Assembly (NCBI GenBank): GCA_025331435.1
Contig: JAIWNI010000023.1
Span: 1-64,000, forward strand
Origin: Choanephora cucurbitarum
Taxonomy: Eukaryota; Mucoromycota; Mucoromycetes; Mucorales; Choanephoraceae
Reading direction: 5' to 3'
Length of the DNA: 64,000 nt
Shown here: positions 46,024 to 57,685 of the stretch, one piece after another
Layout of the letters: each line of letters starts with the position of its first letter
How positions within the stretch are numbered: position 1 is the first letter of the stretch
Notes under the pieces: model-generated
Databases searched by the model: none
What the model was told of the DNA's origin: nothing
Seen by the model: the letters and a program-made list of their open reading frames with translations, nothing else
Program-made: the position numbers and the translations under genes

Positions 46024-49000
46024 TTATTTTATAGATGTATGATGGACCCAATCCCCATTGTGTCTATCATGAGAGGGAAATCGTACAGTTGGTATCAAAT
46101 GAGGGTTGGTGAGAGGTATATCTTGCTTCAATTCAGTGTTTCGGTGGATAGGTTCAGGCTGTTGAACATAATCAGGCTTTGCTCGTTCCATGGCTGCTTC
46201 TCGCATCCTTCGATCCCTTTCAAATTCAGACCATTTCTTCATGGTGATCTGAGTCGAATCAAACTCGCCTTCTTTATCGCCATGATTGTCCTTTCCTCCA
46301 CCTTCTACCCTTCTGGTCTCTCCCCAGGTAAAATCATCAAAATGCCAATAGGCATAAGAAGGTAACACGAAATTCCAAATGGGTAAGCTAAAGAGATAGA
46401 TAAACATCCAGCCTACATAAATCAGTTTTCGACTGGTCATGACAATCAAAATGGCAGGCAATCCCAAGATCAGGGCCAGCAAGATCAGTGAAATGATGGC
46501 AGGTTGACCCAACATGGCCAAGACAATCAAGTAGAGAGTAAATGAGATGGCAGCCGGAAGAGCCAAAGTACCGACCAGTTCCATAAAGACCACAAACTGC
46601 ATAGAAAAACAAAAGGTACCACAGAGGTCTCGGACAAACAGTAGCTCAATCAAGTTATGAATGGTTGAGTTGATCCAACGTCTTCTTTGAGATAACAGGA
46701 CAGAGAAGGTATCAGGCACCACTGTCTTACACACTGCTTGAGGTACAAACAACATCTTTCGTCTAGGAAATGTCTTGAGCATGAGAGTAGAAAGATAACG
46801 ATCTTCGCCTAACAACAACAAGTTCTTTTTGTGCAATGTGTCCACGACATTTTCAGAGTAATGCTCAATGATATCTGGATTGGCTAAAATAGGCACCCAA
46901 TGTCCATTCAATCCCTTGGGTGCCTTGATACGATACATACAAAAGCAACCAGGTAAACATGTAACATTACCAAAGATGGATTCAAATGCCTTGGATTGAT
47001 GATGTGAGATATAATATTCAAACACTACCCAAAAAAAAGTGAATCCTTTTTTTTTTTTTACTATCAAAGTGTTATCTACCTTGAATCATAGAGACCCAAC
47101 TATCTGTCTTGTTTCCGATCTTTGTTTCACCACATAATCCCATCACCTCAGGATCCTTGACCATACAACTGACCAATCGAGACATGGCATCCGGATAGAC
47201 CTTTGTGTCCGCATCCACCATCAACACAATCTCAAAACAATCAGGACTGACACCCGTGATGCGCCAAAGGTGACTGAAGATGGCATATTCCAGTTCCGTC
47301 ATGCGTTCATCAAACATGACCTTTTGAAGAAAGGACATCAAGATCACTTGAGAGTCTCGCTTACCTCGGTTGCCTGGCTTGGTGTCTTCTTCCGGTGTGC
47401 CACACTTGGCAATCGTGATCATCGGGACCTTGTGTTGCAAATGGCGATCGACCGTCTTGTCATCGTACCGATAGAACCCCGCATAGACCTTGGCTCGGTT
47501 ATGTCGTTTGGTACCGTCAGCAATGGCCACATACGAATGCGCCTCGACTTGATCGGGCGGAACCAAGAAGTGATGCATCATCGAGAGACAGATGTCGGGT
47601 GTGGACATGGGATTGCCATGGCCTGTGATCATGCCATCGGCTACTACCAAAATCAACTTGTGCGAATTAGGATAGTCTGTGGTGGCAATGGAATCCAAGG
47701 TGGTACGAAGACCCTCTTCTCCTTCAGAATAACATGTGACGAGACAGATCGTATGCGCCAGCGTAAATCCAAAGGGTGCGTAATCTGGCTTGGGCTGTCT
47801 GACAACATGAGGTGAGAGTTCATATGGACAGCGCAAGGTCTGGACGGTCTCGAACGATTGAATGGAAAGTGTTCTGCTTCGGTTCTCAAGGGTGGTTCGA
47901 GGCGATAGAAATCCATTTGAAACTAAAGGCTTGGGTGAACCAAAGGGTCTACTTGTTCCGCATGAGTTTATATATATACACATGAAGATGACTTACCCTG
48001 CTTGTTTCCAAATCATGCTATTTTCATACGAATTGAAATGGGATAAGCCTGTTTCTGGTTGAGTGAATCTTGATTTGGTAGGTATCAAACTCCTTTTTTT
48101 GTTGAGTGGACTAGCATAAGGGGATTGAATGCGATTGTAACTGGTGGGTCGAATGGCTTCTGCCGGGACATGAATGCCAGTTGTCCAATCTTCAATTTCT
48201 AAATCGCGTCGCATGCGTTCTCGGTAGGTTGCCTTTCGTTCTGTACTGAAACTGCCTAGCTTAAAAGACAAGAACCATCCGAAAATGACAGCCAGGAAGA
48301 ACTTGACAAAGATGACGCCCAAGATGACAATGAGAGAGGCATAGAGGACAATATCAGATGCAATACAGCCCAGACTCTTGGTGTCCACTTCTCCTACTTT
48401 GATTGTCTCTAGCAAGCAATTGGCTTCTGTCTTCCATGATAGGCTGGATCCATCTTCTGGATGTGAAGCCACTATATGCGTCAGATCTTTGCCACTGTAA
48501 TAGGATATATTGCTGGTTATCTGATCAATCAAGCCATTAGGAGGCACATTGAAACTGGCTTTTGGAAGTAAGCTGAGTAATTTCAAATTCAAGACTTCAC
48601 TATAGATTGGATTAAAAACGTGATGTTGCTTTATGATATAGATATACCTATTATAGACAGCAAGTGATGAAGTAGCATTGATATCGATCCAATCGTAATA
48701 CACTCTTCCTGCTCTATCGTACTTTCCCTCTGGATTAAGAATCCCTTGTGTTCTCATTGACTCTAGAACACGAAAGGATTGTGCTGAATGACATGCAGTA
48801 GTAGAGTCGTGATGATAAACATTTGAACCATCCAATAGTTGGCAAGGAAAATAAGCTGGCAATTCATCCTGACCCACAGTCACTCCTGATTTCTTGGGCA
48901 AGAAAACAGAACGACAGTGTTGATTGATTGTCTGAAACAAAAAAGAAGCATCTTTCCCTCCTGCATTTATGGGTTCGTAAATGACATTGTGTGTGGTAGG

Positions 49001-49625
49001 ATGGCCATTCCATGAGGCAAGCAGATAAGCCCAGCCGTGAATGATCACATAGCCCTGTCCAATAGAATCGATTCGGAAACTCAGTGGTGGTTGTGGACAG
49101 ACTGTCTGTGTAAATCCAAATGTTAAGAAACCAACACTGGCCATGATAGCCAAAATGATGGTCACTAGACCTATTTTCTCTCTAAATGCCATTTGTGCAT
49201 TTCTATCTTTTTTACCTAAAAATGATATAGTCAATACAAAGCTTAATGAACATGGATTTAAAAATACCTAGGGTCTGTAAAAGAGTACTGGGACAACAAC
49301 AGGTCACTAAGAAACAGAATCCTTTCCAGAGATCCAATGATTTTTTAGGGCTTAATAGATCTTCTGCTTTTGGTTCATCTGAATTCTCTCGCGTCATGAT
49401 GCCTCTTCGAATGACTGAACGCCTTGTTGGATTTATGATGGTCAATAAAGCAGCCTTTTGTCTGTCATTCTCTTTTTCTGATATCTTTCTTCTTGTATGG
49501 TATTGAGGATGATCTGGATTGATTCTACTTCTTTCTGGTCTGACCATTGAAGTAGAGCGTTTGAGTGTCATACTCTTCTGTCTAGTGTCATGGTTTAGAG
49601 GGAATGATACATGATGGCTATCCAT
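46024..49625 (-). CDS. Class IV chitin synthase with cytochrome b5-like domain
   Basis: Four exons, complement(join(46024..47024,47080..47951,47997..49215,49268..49625)), give 1149 aa. Chitin synthases polymerise UDP-GlcNAc into chitin at the plasma membrane. The cytosolic N-terminus (about 90 aa, basic) ends in [25 protein letters not shown], typical of the Chs3/class IV group. Two helices frame a luminal part with a cytochrome b5-like region ([17 protein letters not shown], later VYNRYIYII). The glycosyltransferase domain begins near [26 protein letters not shown], with VVADG, then [22 protein letters not shown] (Glu890-Asp891) and [13 protein letters not shown] (residues 929-933), where QxxRW is catalytic. 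C-terminal helices follow, then a hydrophilic tail. In Mucorales the chitin is largely deacetylated to chitosan. The next gene downstream, APC2, begins only 51 bp after this stop. Confidence 0.94.
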
Positions 49626-50564
49626 GATATAAGAAAAGAAAGAAGAACTTCACAAAGCCAAATTGACCTCTTTTTTATTTAAAAGGGAGGACAAGGAAGC
49701 TTCACTTTCAATGTAGAAGATTAGAATAAGATTGACTTTCTTTTTTAAAACTGCACCATGTAGCCCAATTATGAAATCAAGAAGTTAAGGGGGGGGATGA
49801 TTTTACTATTAAAATTAACCATCATCATTAAATACTATGTAATCTACATTGAATCTATATGGAATTCTTCATTGAATGATTTCTAACTTATAACACAATT
49901 GAAATACTTGTCATTCAACAGTTCCAGAGCCATAGTCTATAAACATTCAATCTTCTCAGATACAGTTTATGAAAACAAAAAAACAGAGCCATGCATAACA
50001 AACGAACAATAAACTTCTGGCCCAGTCAAAACAGCTAGAAATGACTGTAATTTGTCGACAATTAAAAAACAATCACTACTAAGGAGCATTACGATACTTG
50101 CATCTATTGCTCCTTTTTTGATATGCTTGACAGATCAATTCTGAATGTGGATTGATTGTTCATCTTTTCTAAGATTCATCTGTTTTTTTTTAGGTGGGGG
50201 ATTATAGTAGTGTTTGATTTGTTTTTATATAAACGCCTTAAAAAAGACAAACAATTCTTTTTTGACACTCAATGGTGTTCTCAGTCAAATTGAACTAGAG
50301 TTTGTATATGTTGATTTTGAATGATAATTTCAGCAGGAAAATTGTTGTCACTTTGAAAACACCCTCTATTTTTTTTTTAATTAATGTACCTTGTATGTAA
50401 CAAAAAAAAAATCAGAAAAGGAATAGATGTAACTATATCAAGCTACTAAGAATTCCTCACTATTATGGACTGAATCTCCTTTTTTTTTTTATAAAACTTA
50501 TCATGCACATAACCCTCTTCTAATCTAAGCTTATTTTAAAAATGATTAACTTTTTTATACTTAT
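49626..50564. other. Intergenic, nothing recognised
   Basis: This 0.9-kb A+T-rich spacer lies upstream of the chitin synthase and downstream of THR1. It has a G-run at 49790-49797 but no gene. Confidence 0.6.
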
Positions 50565-51666
50565 TTACAAATCAATACAGGTAGATCCATCTGTGACAAC
50601 ATCCAGAACCTTATAGAAACAATCAAAATCACCATGTTTCTTAAACAAAGCAATGGCAGCTTCAGCAATCTCATCAAAGTTCTTGGTAGCCAAGGCCAAG
50701 ATGGTAGGCCCAGCTCCCGAGAGACAGATACCCAAGAGACCATCGTACTTTTGATAGGTGATGGTAGACAAGATCTCTGGAAGACCAGGGATCAATGTCT
50801 TACGATAAGGTTGGTGTACTTTATCCTGCATGGCATGATAGATCAATTCAGGATGAGGTGGTGATTGTCCAAGGGCTGTTGTCAACACAGCCAATCTTTG
50901 AAAGTTAAATACCTATCATTAAAAAAAAAAAAAAAGTAAGCTTTTCTTAATTCAAGCTAACCTCAACTATGTCATTTACCATAGCCTGTCGTTCATAGTG
51001 TGTTGGAAGGACCGCTCTGGCCTTTGCTGTAGCGACTTGGAATTGAGGCACAATGGCAATACACTTGATTTCCTTTGCCCAACCCAAACGGATATAATGA
51101 CCAATACCACATGGGGGTTGAGGCACTTGTTGAGAGAGTGCGATATCCAAAAGAGATTCAGATGCAGGCACACCTTCCATGTCCTTGGGATCTAACTCAC
51201 GCAAATAAGAAGCAACAAACCCACCCATCAAGGCAGCAGCCACATTATCTGGGTGACGTTCGATCATCAGACAGTAATCCAACAGGCGATCTCTTGAGAG
51301 GTTCAATTGACCAAGTGCATTTCCCAACAAGACACCACCGACAACAGCAGCACCAGATGAACCCAGACCGCGTCCGAGAGGGATAGGATTGTCGACATGG
51401 ATCTTGAGAGGCTTGGGAAGTGCTGAGATGCCGTTGGCCGATAGAACGTAGAGAGCAGTCTTGGTGATCAAGTTATGTTCTGGTGTGAGTGGGACATCGT
51501 CAGCACCTTCTCCAGAATAAGTCATTTCGAAATCATGGCCTTTCTCTAGAATCTCTACATCCATTGTCAAGTACAGTGATAAAGAGATGCCCAACACATC
51601 AAATCCAGGGCCAATATTGGCTGTTGAACATGGTGATTTGATACGGAACTTTCTAGGTGTGTTCAT
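50565..51666 (-). CDS. THR1: Homoserine kinase (GHMP family)
   Basis: Two exons, complement(join(50565..50912,50962..51666)), give 350 aa, like yeast Thr1 (357). It phosphorylates L-homoserine to O-phosphohomoserine, the step before threonine synthase. GHMP-kinase features are present: an N-terminal strand with STANIGPGFDVLGISLSL (residues 14-31), the ATP-binding loop IPLGRGLGSSGAAVVGG (95-111) and the third motif LLGICLSGAGPTILAL in exon 2. The intron has an unusual donor, GTTAGC, but the join after GTTGAG keeps the frame and the family's helix. Soluble cytosolic enzyme. Confidence 0.96.
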
Positions 51667-53342
51667 GGTGTTCTATTAAAGAAAGAAAATCGATGAAAAA
51701 AAAATATATATATTTTATAGAGAGAGCTGAGATCATGTTCAGGTTACCCAATCAAGGGCAGTTCTGCATGAGCCATTCTTTGTCACTTAATTTTGAGTTT
51801 AAAACTGACTTCACAAGCCACGCTAAAAAAGAATAGAGTAGTACACTGGATATAAAAACTGTTGGCAGACAGAGAGAGAACATCCTTGACCCAGCAAGAT
51901 CATAGTATGCTCAAGACAGAAATGGCTAGTGTAAGCAACTCCCTTATGTCAGAAAATAAGCTGTAGTACAGAATTTCATGCCGTCTCTAGTTTTTTGATG
52001 ATCCTTGTTAGGAGAACAATAGTCTATTCTGAAGGAGGATTTACCTTGAGTGTTTTCTAACCTGTAGAATCTCAATAAGATAGTGTCTACTCTAAAAGTT
52101 GGGCTTACAACAAGCATCTGTTGAGCTGCATGAATCAAACAAATGAATAAAATCAAAGGAAGCCATTGAGGATGACGTTTTTCGATAGTCAAAGAAGTAG
52201 GCTTTGATGTAATTCAGTGGTGGCTAAAGGATTATGTAACTTCTTCTTACTTTATATGTTCTTTATGTTTCTAGATTCTTTTTACATGTCACATCAGTAA
52301 ACAAAGCTTGGGTTGGATATCATGATAAACAACAAGAGATTGGCATTTAAAGGATTTTCAAAGATCCTTATAAAATGGACAAACAAAAAGCCGGGACTCA
52401 ATCCTATTGGATAAGATGATTCGCTTTCATTTGACCATCGTCAATGTGTTTCATCATTTTTTTTTTTAAGCAAATGTCTAGACCATCTTATCGTACCTGA
52501 ACATACTTTTTTGTTTTGGAACATTTAGTGAAGACTATTTTAGAGATCAAACCAATCAGTGCTATCCCTTACGCATGAATGAAAGAGTGGCAAATTCCCA
52601 AAAACCAGGATAAATAGAATGTTTTTTTGTTTGCGTCATTGCCCATCTGATGCTTTTGGGTAACTCAGCCCTAAATAAAGTGGGTCGGATAAATGAAGCT
52701 CCCTTATAGAATTCTTACTCTCCTTTATGTATATGTTATGAATCTATCTAATGAAACAAAGATGATTTTAGGCAATTTAAAAAAACCGATAGTCCAATGA
52801 TAAATACGGCGAATTAAAAAAGAGAATGTGCATACAAGATTCTTATTTGTTATGTTGATCGCTGATTTCCATGTATTGGACTAAAATCCATTCTCTATCA
52901 AGGAGGGTATAAGTTTCTTACTTGAGTAAGTGGAACAATAAAAAAAGGTTATCTTAATCTGGCTGGTAAGAACGTTTGTGAAATTCTAATTTTCGGTGTT
53001 TAAAGTCACACCACTTTACACTCTCTTCTTTCTTTCTCTCTCTTTTTCTTCTTCTTCTTTCTTAGATCTACCAACCTATGTTGTTTATCATCAGTAAGGG
53101 AATACAAAAAAAAAAAAAGAAAGAAAGTACTCCGCCTTAGAAAACAAAGTCTGTGTGTTTGTAAAGAAAAGGTCGGTGTTATTGGACAAAATAGTAAATA
53201 AAACGATCCAATAAGCTGCATTACAAAATTAATTTATTTTGCGCTCTAAAAAAAGCACAATAGGTTTATTTAAACTTCCCTTCTTTCATTTCTCTCTCTT
53301 TCTCTTTCTTTTCTCTCACTCTCACTCTATAACATATTTATT
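51667..53342. other. Intergenic with a possible decayed membrane-protein start
   Basis: On the minus strand an open frame starting at 52192 begins MTIEKRHPQWLPLILFICLIHAAQQMLV, which looks like the first helix of a transporter, but no continuation could be joined. It may be a truncated gene relic. Otherwise nothing was recognised in this 1.7-kb region, apart from CT-rich microsatellite stretches near 53020-53060 and 53280-53330, just before the next gene. Confidence 0.35.
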
Positions 53343-53868
53343 ATGAGCCCCACAAATCACTTTGGTAACACTGTCTATTATAATCAACAGTATTATCCAA
53401 ACAACTATACATATCAACCACAGAGTAAGTAAAATACAAAAAAGCATAAAAAAGAGATAAGCTTCTCTAAAAACTTAAAGTATAGATACATCACCTACAT
53501 TATCTGCTTCTTCTATCAATAGCCAGAGTAGTCGACTGGGGCAAATAGAGGCTCAACATGAGTTAGCCAGAAACTTTTATGACGATTTTGAATTCTGCCC
53601 CGTCCAGTGCTCGTATGAGGTATTGGAACACCGCGACCGCATTCATCAACGTTTATCCCCTCAATCCTCACCTGTTACCTCTCCTTCAATGTCCTCTATT
53701 TCTTCTTTGGGCAGTACAACACCACCACCAAAAAGAAACACAAGAAAGGCCATTCCTATCATCAATCCTTCTAATATGGCTCCTGTCTCTGTTCCTCAAC
53801 ATAAGTCGGTAAACTATCGACAACCAAGACCATACCAATATCATTCTTATGATGTTCTTGTTCAATAG
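53343..53868 (+). CDS. Small Tyr/Asn- and Ser/Pro-rich hypothetical protein
   Basis: Two exons, join(53343..53424,53486..53868), give 154 aa. I do not recognise it. The first 27 residues are Tyr/Asn/Gln-rich (VYYNQQYYPNNYTYQPQ). The centre holds a compact segment with conserved-looking character (QHELARNFYDDFEFCPVQCSYEVLEHRDRIHQRL). The last 70 residues are Ser/Pro-rich with a basic patch (PPPKRNTRK) that could be a nuclear signal or phosphorylation region. No membrane segment or signal peptide. A CT-rich promoter stretch precedes it. The clean splice and in-frame composition support a real gene. Confidence 0.7.
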
Positions 53869-54666
53869 TTTTTTTTGCATTTATTTTCATTTTGTTACAT
53901 ATTATTTATACCTTATCTTTCTCTTTTTCTTAAGCATGTTTCCATCTCTTTTTGTTTATATATCATGTTGTCTTTTAATAAAAAAAAATACTCTTATTCA
54001 ATGTTATTTAGTTCAATAGGTCATGTTGCCCTCGTTTGATTCTCCGATAATTAAAGATCCGCTTGTTTCGCTTATCTTGTTCAGGAGAAGAAAGAGAGAG
54101 AAAAAGCCAAGTTCATTTGTTGTTTATCGATTCTCCTTTATTGCCGCCTTTTTTCTCTATAAAAAAAAAAGAAACTCTCCCTGTTAATTCCTCAAGAGAA
54201 ATTCTCCTTATTTTATTTTTGAAACAATTGTATACATGTTTCGTCTCCTTCTCTTCTTTGATCGAACACAATGAATAATTGTGGTGTAACATAAACAAGG
54301 AAAAGAAATTCAAGCAATTGATTGGCTGATCTTTCTTAAGGCAAGTTAAACTGTTTCTCATTGACAACATAGATTCAAGTCACTATCATTGTAGCTTAAA
54401 ATAAACTCAATATAGATAAAAAAGCTTTCTCTCTCCTTGATTAAAGAAAAAAGGGAATCAGCTTTTAAGGATGAGGAGAGGAATGAGAAAAGACCATTGA
54501 CTGTGACTTTAAGCATAAATTCACACACTCCTCTTTTAAGGTCAATACATACTAAAGGCCTGAAAGGGTTTATTTAAAGGAATTTCATTATCTCCTTTTC
54601 ATCTGAATAGCATATTTAGTCATTCACTCAAGGCATAAAGAGAGAATCCTTTTCTTTCTCTTTACA
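53869..54666. other. Intergenic, nothing recognised
   Basis: An A+T-rich spacer with poly-A/T runs lies between the small protein and the chitosanase gene. It likely holds the terminator of one and the promoter of the other. Confidence 0.6.
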
Positions 54667-56108
54667 ATGCTCTATTTGGTTGTATTGATCGTGTGTGCCT
54701 TGATCACTACACAGGCAATGGATTACTGCTCAGGTCAATTTGAAAACAGTGAGAGTATCTGTCGTGTATTTCAATTCAATCATCTTGAGAACACAGGTCA
54801 ATGCACAGACAGTAAAAAGAAGACAAGTGGTGTCTTTGATGGGATCCAGTTAGAGAACTGTACCACGTAAGACTCAAACCATGCTTTATTTAACAAATAA
54901 GTTTAAATTTTTTTTTGGTATATAGATTCTATGATATCAGTCAATTACCAGATCAGACCATGAGTTCACAAGCAATGAAGATGGCTCAATTGATCACCAA
55001 TGTGTAAAGTAGAGTCTCTTCTATTTTTATTTGCTCATCACTCTCTTTTTTTATGGATTAGATTTGAAAATGGTGGTAAATCCATGGGATATGCAGTAAA
55101 GTCTCTCATTCTTTTTTTTTAGGTGAAGTTATACAATCAACTTACCTTTTTTTTTTTTAGGCTGTTCAACAATTAGGTGACTGTAGAGGCTATACAGCGT
55201 AAGTGGAAAGGATAGATTGAATACAATAGATATTAAATCCAAAAAAAAAGTGGTTATATTGGATTCACAACAGGCACAAACGATGCATATTATGTAGTCA
55301 AGGAATATGTCAACAGAAGACCCAATGCTACTCTTAAGACCTATTTACCAGAACTCCATCGTCTCAGTCAATTCCTGTTTGGTGATCCAGCCAGAGATGA
55401 CATTAGCCAACTGATTGGATTTCCTCAAGCCTGGAAAGAAGCCTCATGTCATGATCCTGTATTTGATCAAACTCAATTGGATGTAGGTGAATCCATGTAC
55501 ATGAGACCAGCTATCCAATATGCTGCCAGTGTAGGCATTCATTCTCACCTTGGCATGGCTATCTTTTATGGTAAAGTGTATAGTGTATGTTGATGTGTTC
55601 GTTGACTGAATCTATGGATAGATACTATCATTCAACATGGATGGCAGGTAAAAATAAGTATGATCTTATAAGTAGACATTAGCTTAATTTAGATTATAAA
55701 TTGAAGTATGTAGAGCCCTTGATCAATTTACCAAGAATCATTCAACTCACAGGTCCCAAAGGAGAGAAGGAAACAGAACAAGCGTATCTGACACGCTTCC
55801 TTACTACACGTCGTCAACTTGTCTGTTGTTATCCTAGTGGTGTATGGTAAGGATGTGTTAGATATCAACAGCAAATCTAACAAAGTTTAAGGAATGAATC
55901 TGCAGATCGTATGCAGGACCTTCAGTCGATTGTTGATGATTGGCATCAACACCAAGATCTCAATCACCCTGTTCTTCTCAAGATCTTTAATGTAGAAATC
56001 ACCGGTAAAGAAGATATCACGATGGATACTGAGCATTGTCTCATCAGAAGCATCAAGACAAAACCAGCATCGATTCGTTTACCACTTCCTAATACATGTA
56101 ACCTCTAA
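54667..56108 (+). CDS. Secreted chitosanase, glycoside hydrolase family 46
   Basis: Eight exons, join(54667..54866,54926..55003,55062..55095,55161..55198,55251..55570,55622..55647,55707..55846,55892..56108), give 350 aa. GH46 enzymes hydrolyse chitosan (beta-1,4-glucosamine) by an inverting mechanism. Residues 1-17 (MLYLVVLIVCALITTQA) form a signal peptide. The GH46 core shows ITNVFENGGKSMGYA with candidate acid Glu96, and LGDCRGYTAGYIGFTTGTND with candidate base Asp111, followed by YLPELHRLSQFLFGD, ASCHDPVFDQTQLDVGESMY, HSHLGMAIFYDTIIQHG and ETEQAYLTRFLTTRRQL. A cysteine-containing extension of about 75 residues precedes the core. In Mucorales, whose walls are chitosan-rich, it may serve wall remodelling. 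The join into exon 7 (55707) is chosen by frame and is the weakest one. Confidence 0.88.
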
Positions 56109-56218
56109 ATGTCAGCTTTACTTGAATAAAATGCCCTTTATTTTAAAGCTCAGAAAGTCCATTGATAGCATCCTATATTTTTTTATTTTTCTTTTTTTCT
56201 CTCTCTTTTAAGATACAT

Positions 56219-57662
56219 ATGGCATTGATGGAGTATCGCTATTTAGGGAACTCTGGTCTAAAAGTAAGCGTTTTATCTCTTGGGTCTTGGATCACTTTTG
56301 GTAATCAGTCTCTTTTTTCTTTATTATCGTCATTCACTCATCTCTTTTTTTTTTTATTTTAAAGGCGGCCAAATATCTCCGGGTAAAAAAAAAAAAAGAG
56401 AGAGAGATGGGTTGATGTATTCATCATGACATAGAACAAACTTCGGATATTGTCAAGACTGCTTTAGAATTAGGTATCAATCATTTCGATGTAGCCGAGA
56501 GTCATGCAGGTAAAAAAAAAAAATTAAAAAAAAAGAAAAGAAAAGATTGACTAAATCAAAAGGAAAGGTGGTCAAGCCGAAATTGATTTAGGTTTAGCAT
56601 TACGAAATCAAAAGGGATTAAGACGGTCTGATTTTGTCATTTCAACCAAAGTCTTTTGGGGTGGCAAAGGTCCAAATGATCGAGGATTATCGAGAAAACA
56701 TGTGTTTGAGGGTACAGTGGCCTGTTTACAACGATTGCAATTGGATTATGTGGATATTCTGTATGCACAAAGACCTGGTAAGATCATGTTTAAAAAAAAA
56801 AAAAGGTGGATAATAACATAAAAAAAAAAAAGATCCAGATACACCTATGGAAGAGATTGTGAGAGCATTTAATTGGTGTATTGATAAAGGCATGGCATTG
56901 TATTGGGGTACAAGTGAATGGCCAGCCTATTTGATTACAGAGGCTGTGAATGTTGCTGATCGATTAAAATTGATAGCACCTATTACTGAAGTAAGTTTTC
57001 ATTAAAAGAAATCAATAATGACTGATGTTGTTTAGTCACCACAATACAACATGTTGAATCGAGAAAGAGTGGAAAAAGAATATTTACCCATGTATCAGAA
57101 ATACAAATTGGGTACCTGTACATGGTCCCCTTTAGCCTCAGGTAAGACAATAAGGAAATCAGAGCGGAGTCTGACAGAAACACATAGGCTTATTGAGTGG
57201 TAAATACAATGAGGGCAATATACCTCCCTATACAAGATTGGCTATTCAAGATCATCCAGTCATCAACCGATTAAGAGCAGGATTCTTTAGTGAAGAAGGC
57301 AGAAGGAAATTAGAAAAGATCAAGATGATGTGTGTAAAGTATGCATGTAGAATCAAATCAACTTGGGAGCTTATATGTATATAGAATATTGCAAAACGTA
57401 TTGGATGTACACCTGCTCAATTGAGTATTGCTTGGTGTCTTAGGAATCCTCATGTGACATCTGTCATCATTGGTGCTTCTACTTCAGCACAAGCCAAAGA
57501 GAACATTCAGGCACTTACAATACGACACTTATTGACAGATGAAATTATGCTTGATTTAGATAGAGTAAGTGATCTAGAGAACGATAAGGCTTATTGACTC
57601 ATGCTGTCTATTAGTTATTGGCCAATAAGCCAGAATCTGTCTTTGATTTTAGAAAATCATAG
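56219..57662 (+). CDS. Aldo-keto reductase of the Kv-beta (AKR6-like) type
   Basis: Nine exons, join(56219..56300,56365..56382,56435..56509,56568..56777,56833..56990,57036..57141,57188..57333,57385..57564,57615..57662), give 340 aa. The sequence follows the voltage-gated K+ channel beta-subunit type of aldo-keto reductase closely: [101 protein letters not shown] and SVIIGAS. These enzymes reduce carbonyls with NADPH in a TIM barrel. Asp52 and Lys86 of the catalytic set are present, but the tyrosine position (five residues after the Asp) is His57, and Kv-beta Asn is Gln126. Exon 2 is an 18-nt microexon. It lies 110 bp after the chitosanase stop on the same strand and converges on the APSES gene. 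Confidence 0.92.
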
Positions 57663-57685
57663 AAAGAGAGTTTAAAATAAAATGT

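Noticed and set aside
47270..47815. Plus-strand 181-codon open frame inside the chitin synthase gene
   Set aside because: Antisense to the conserved glycosyltransferase domain; composition follows the real frame.
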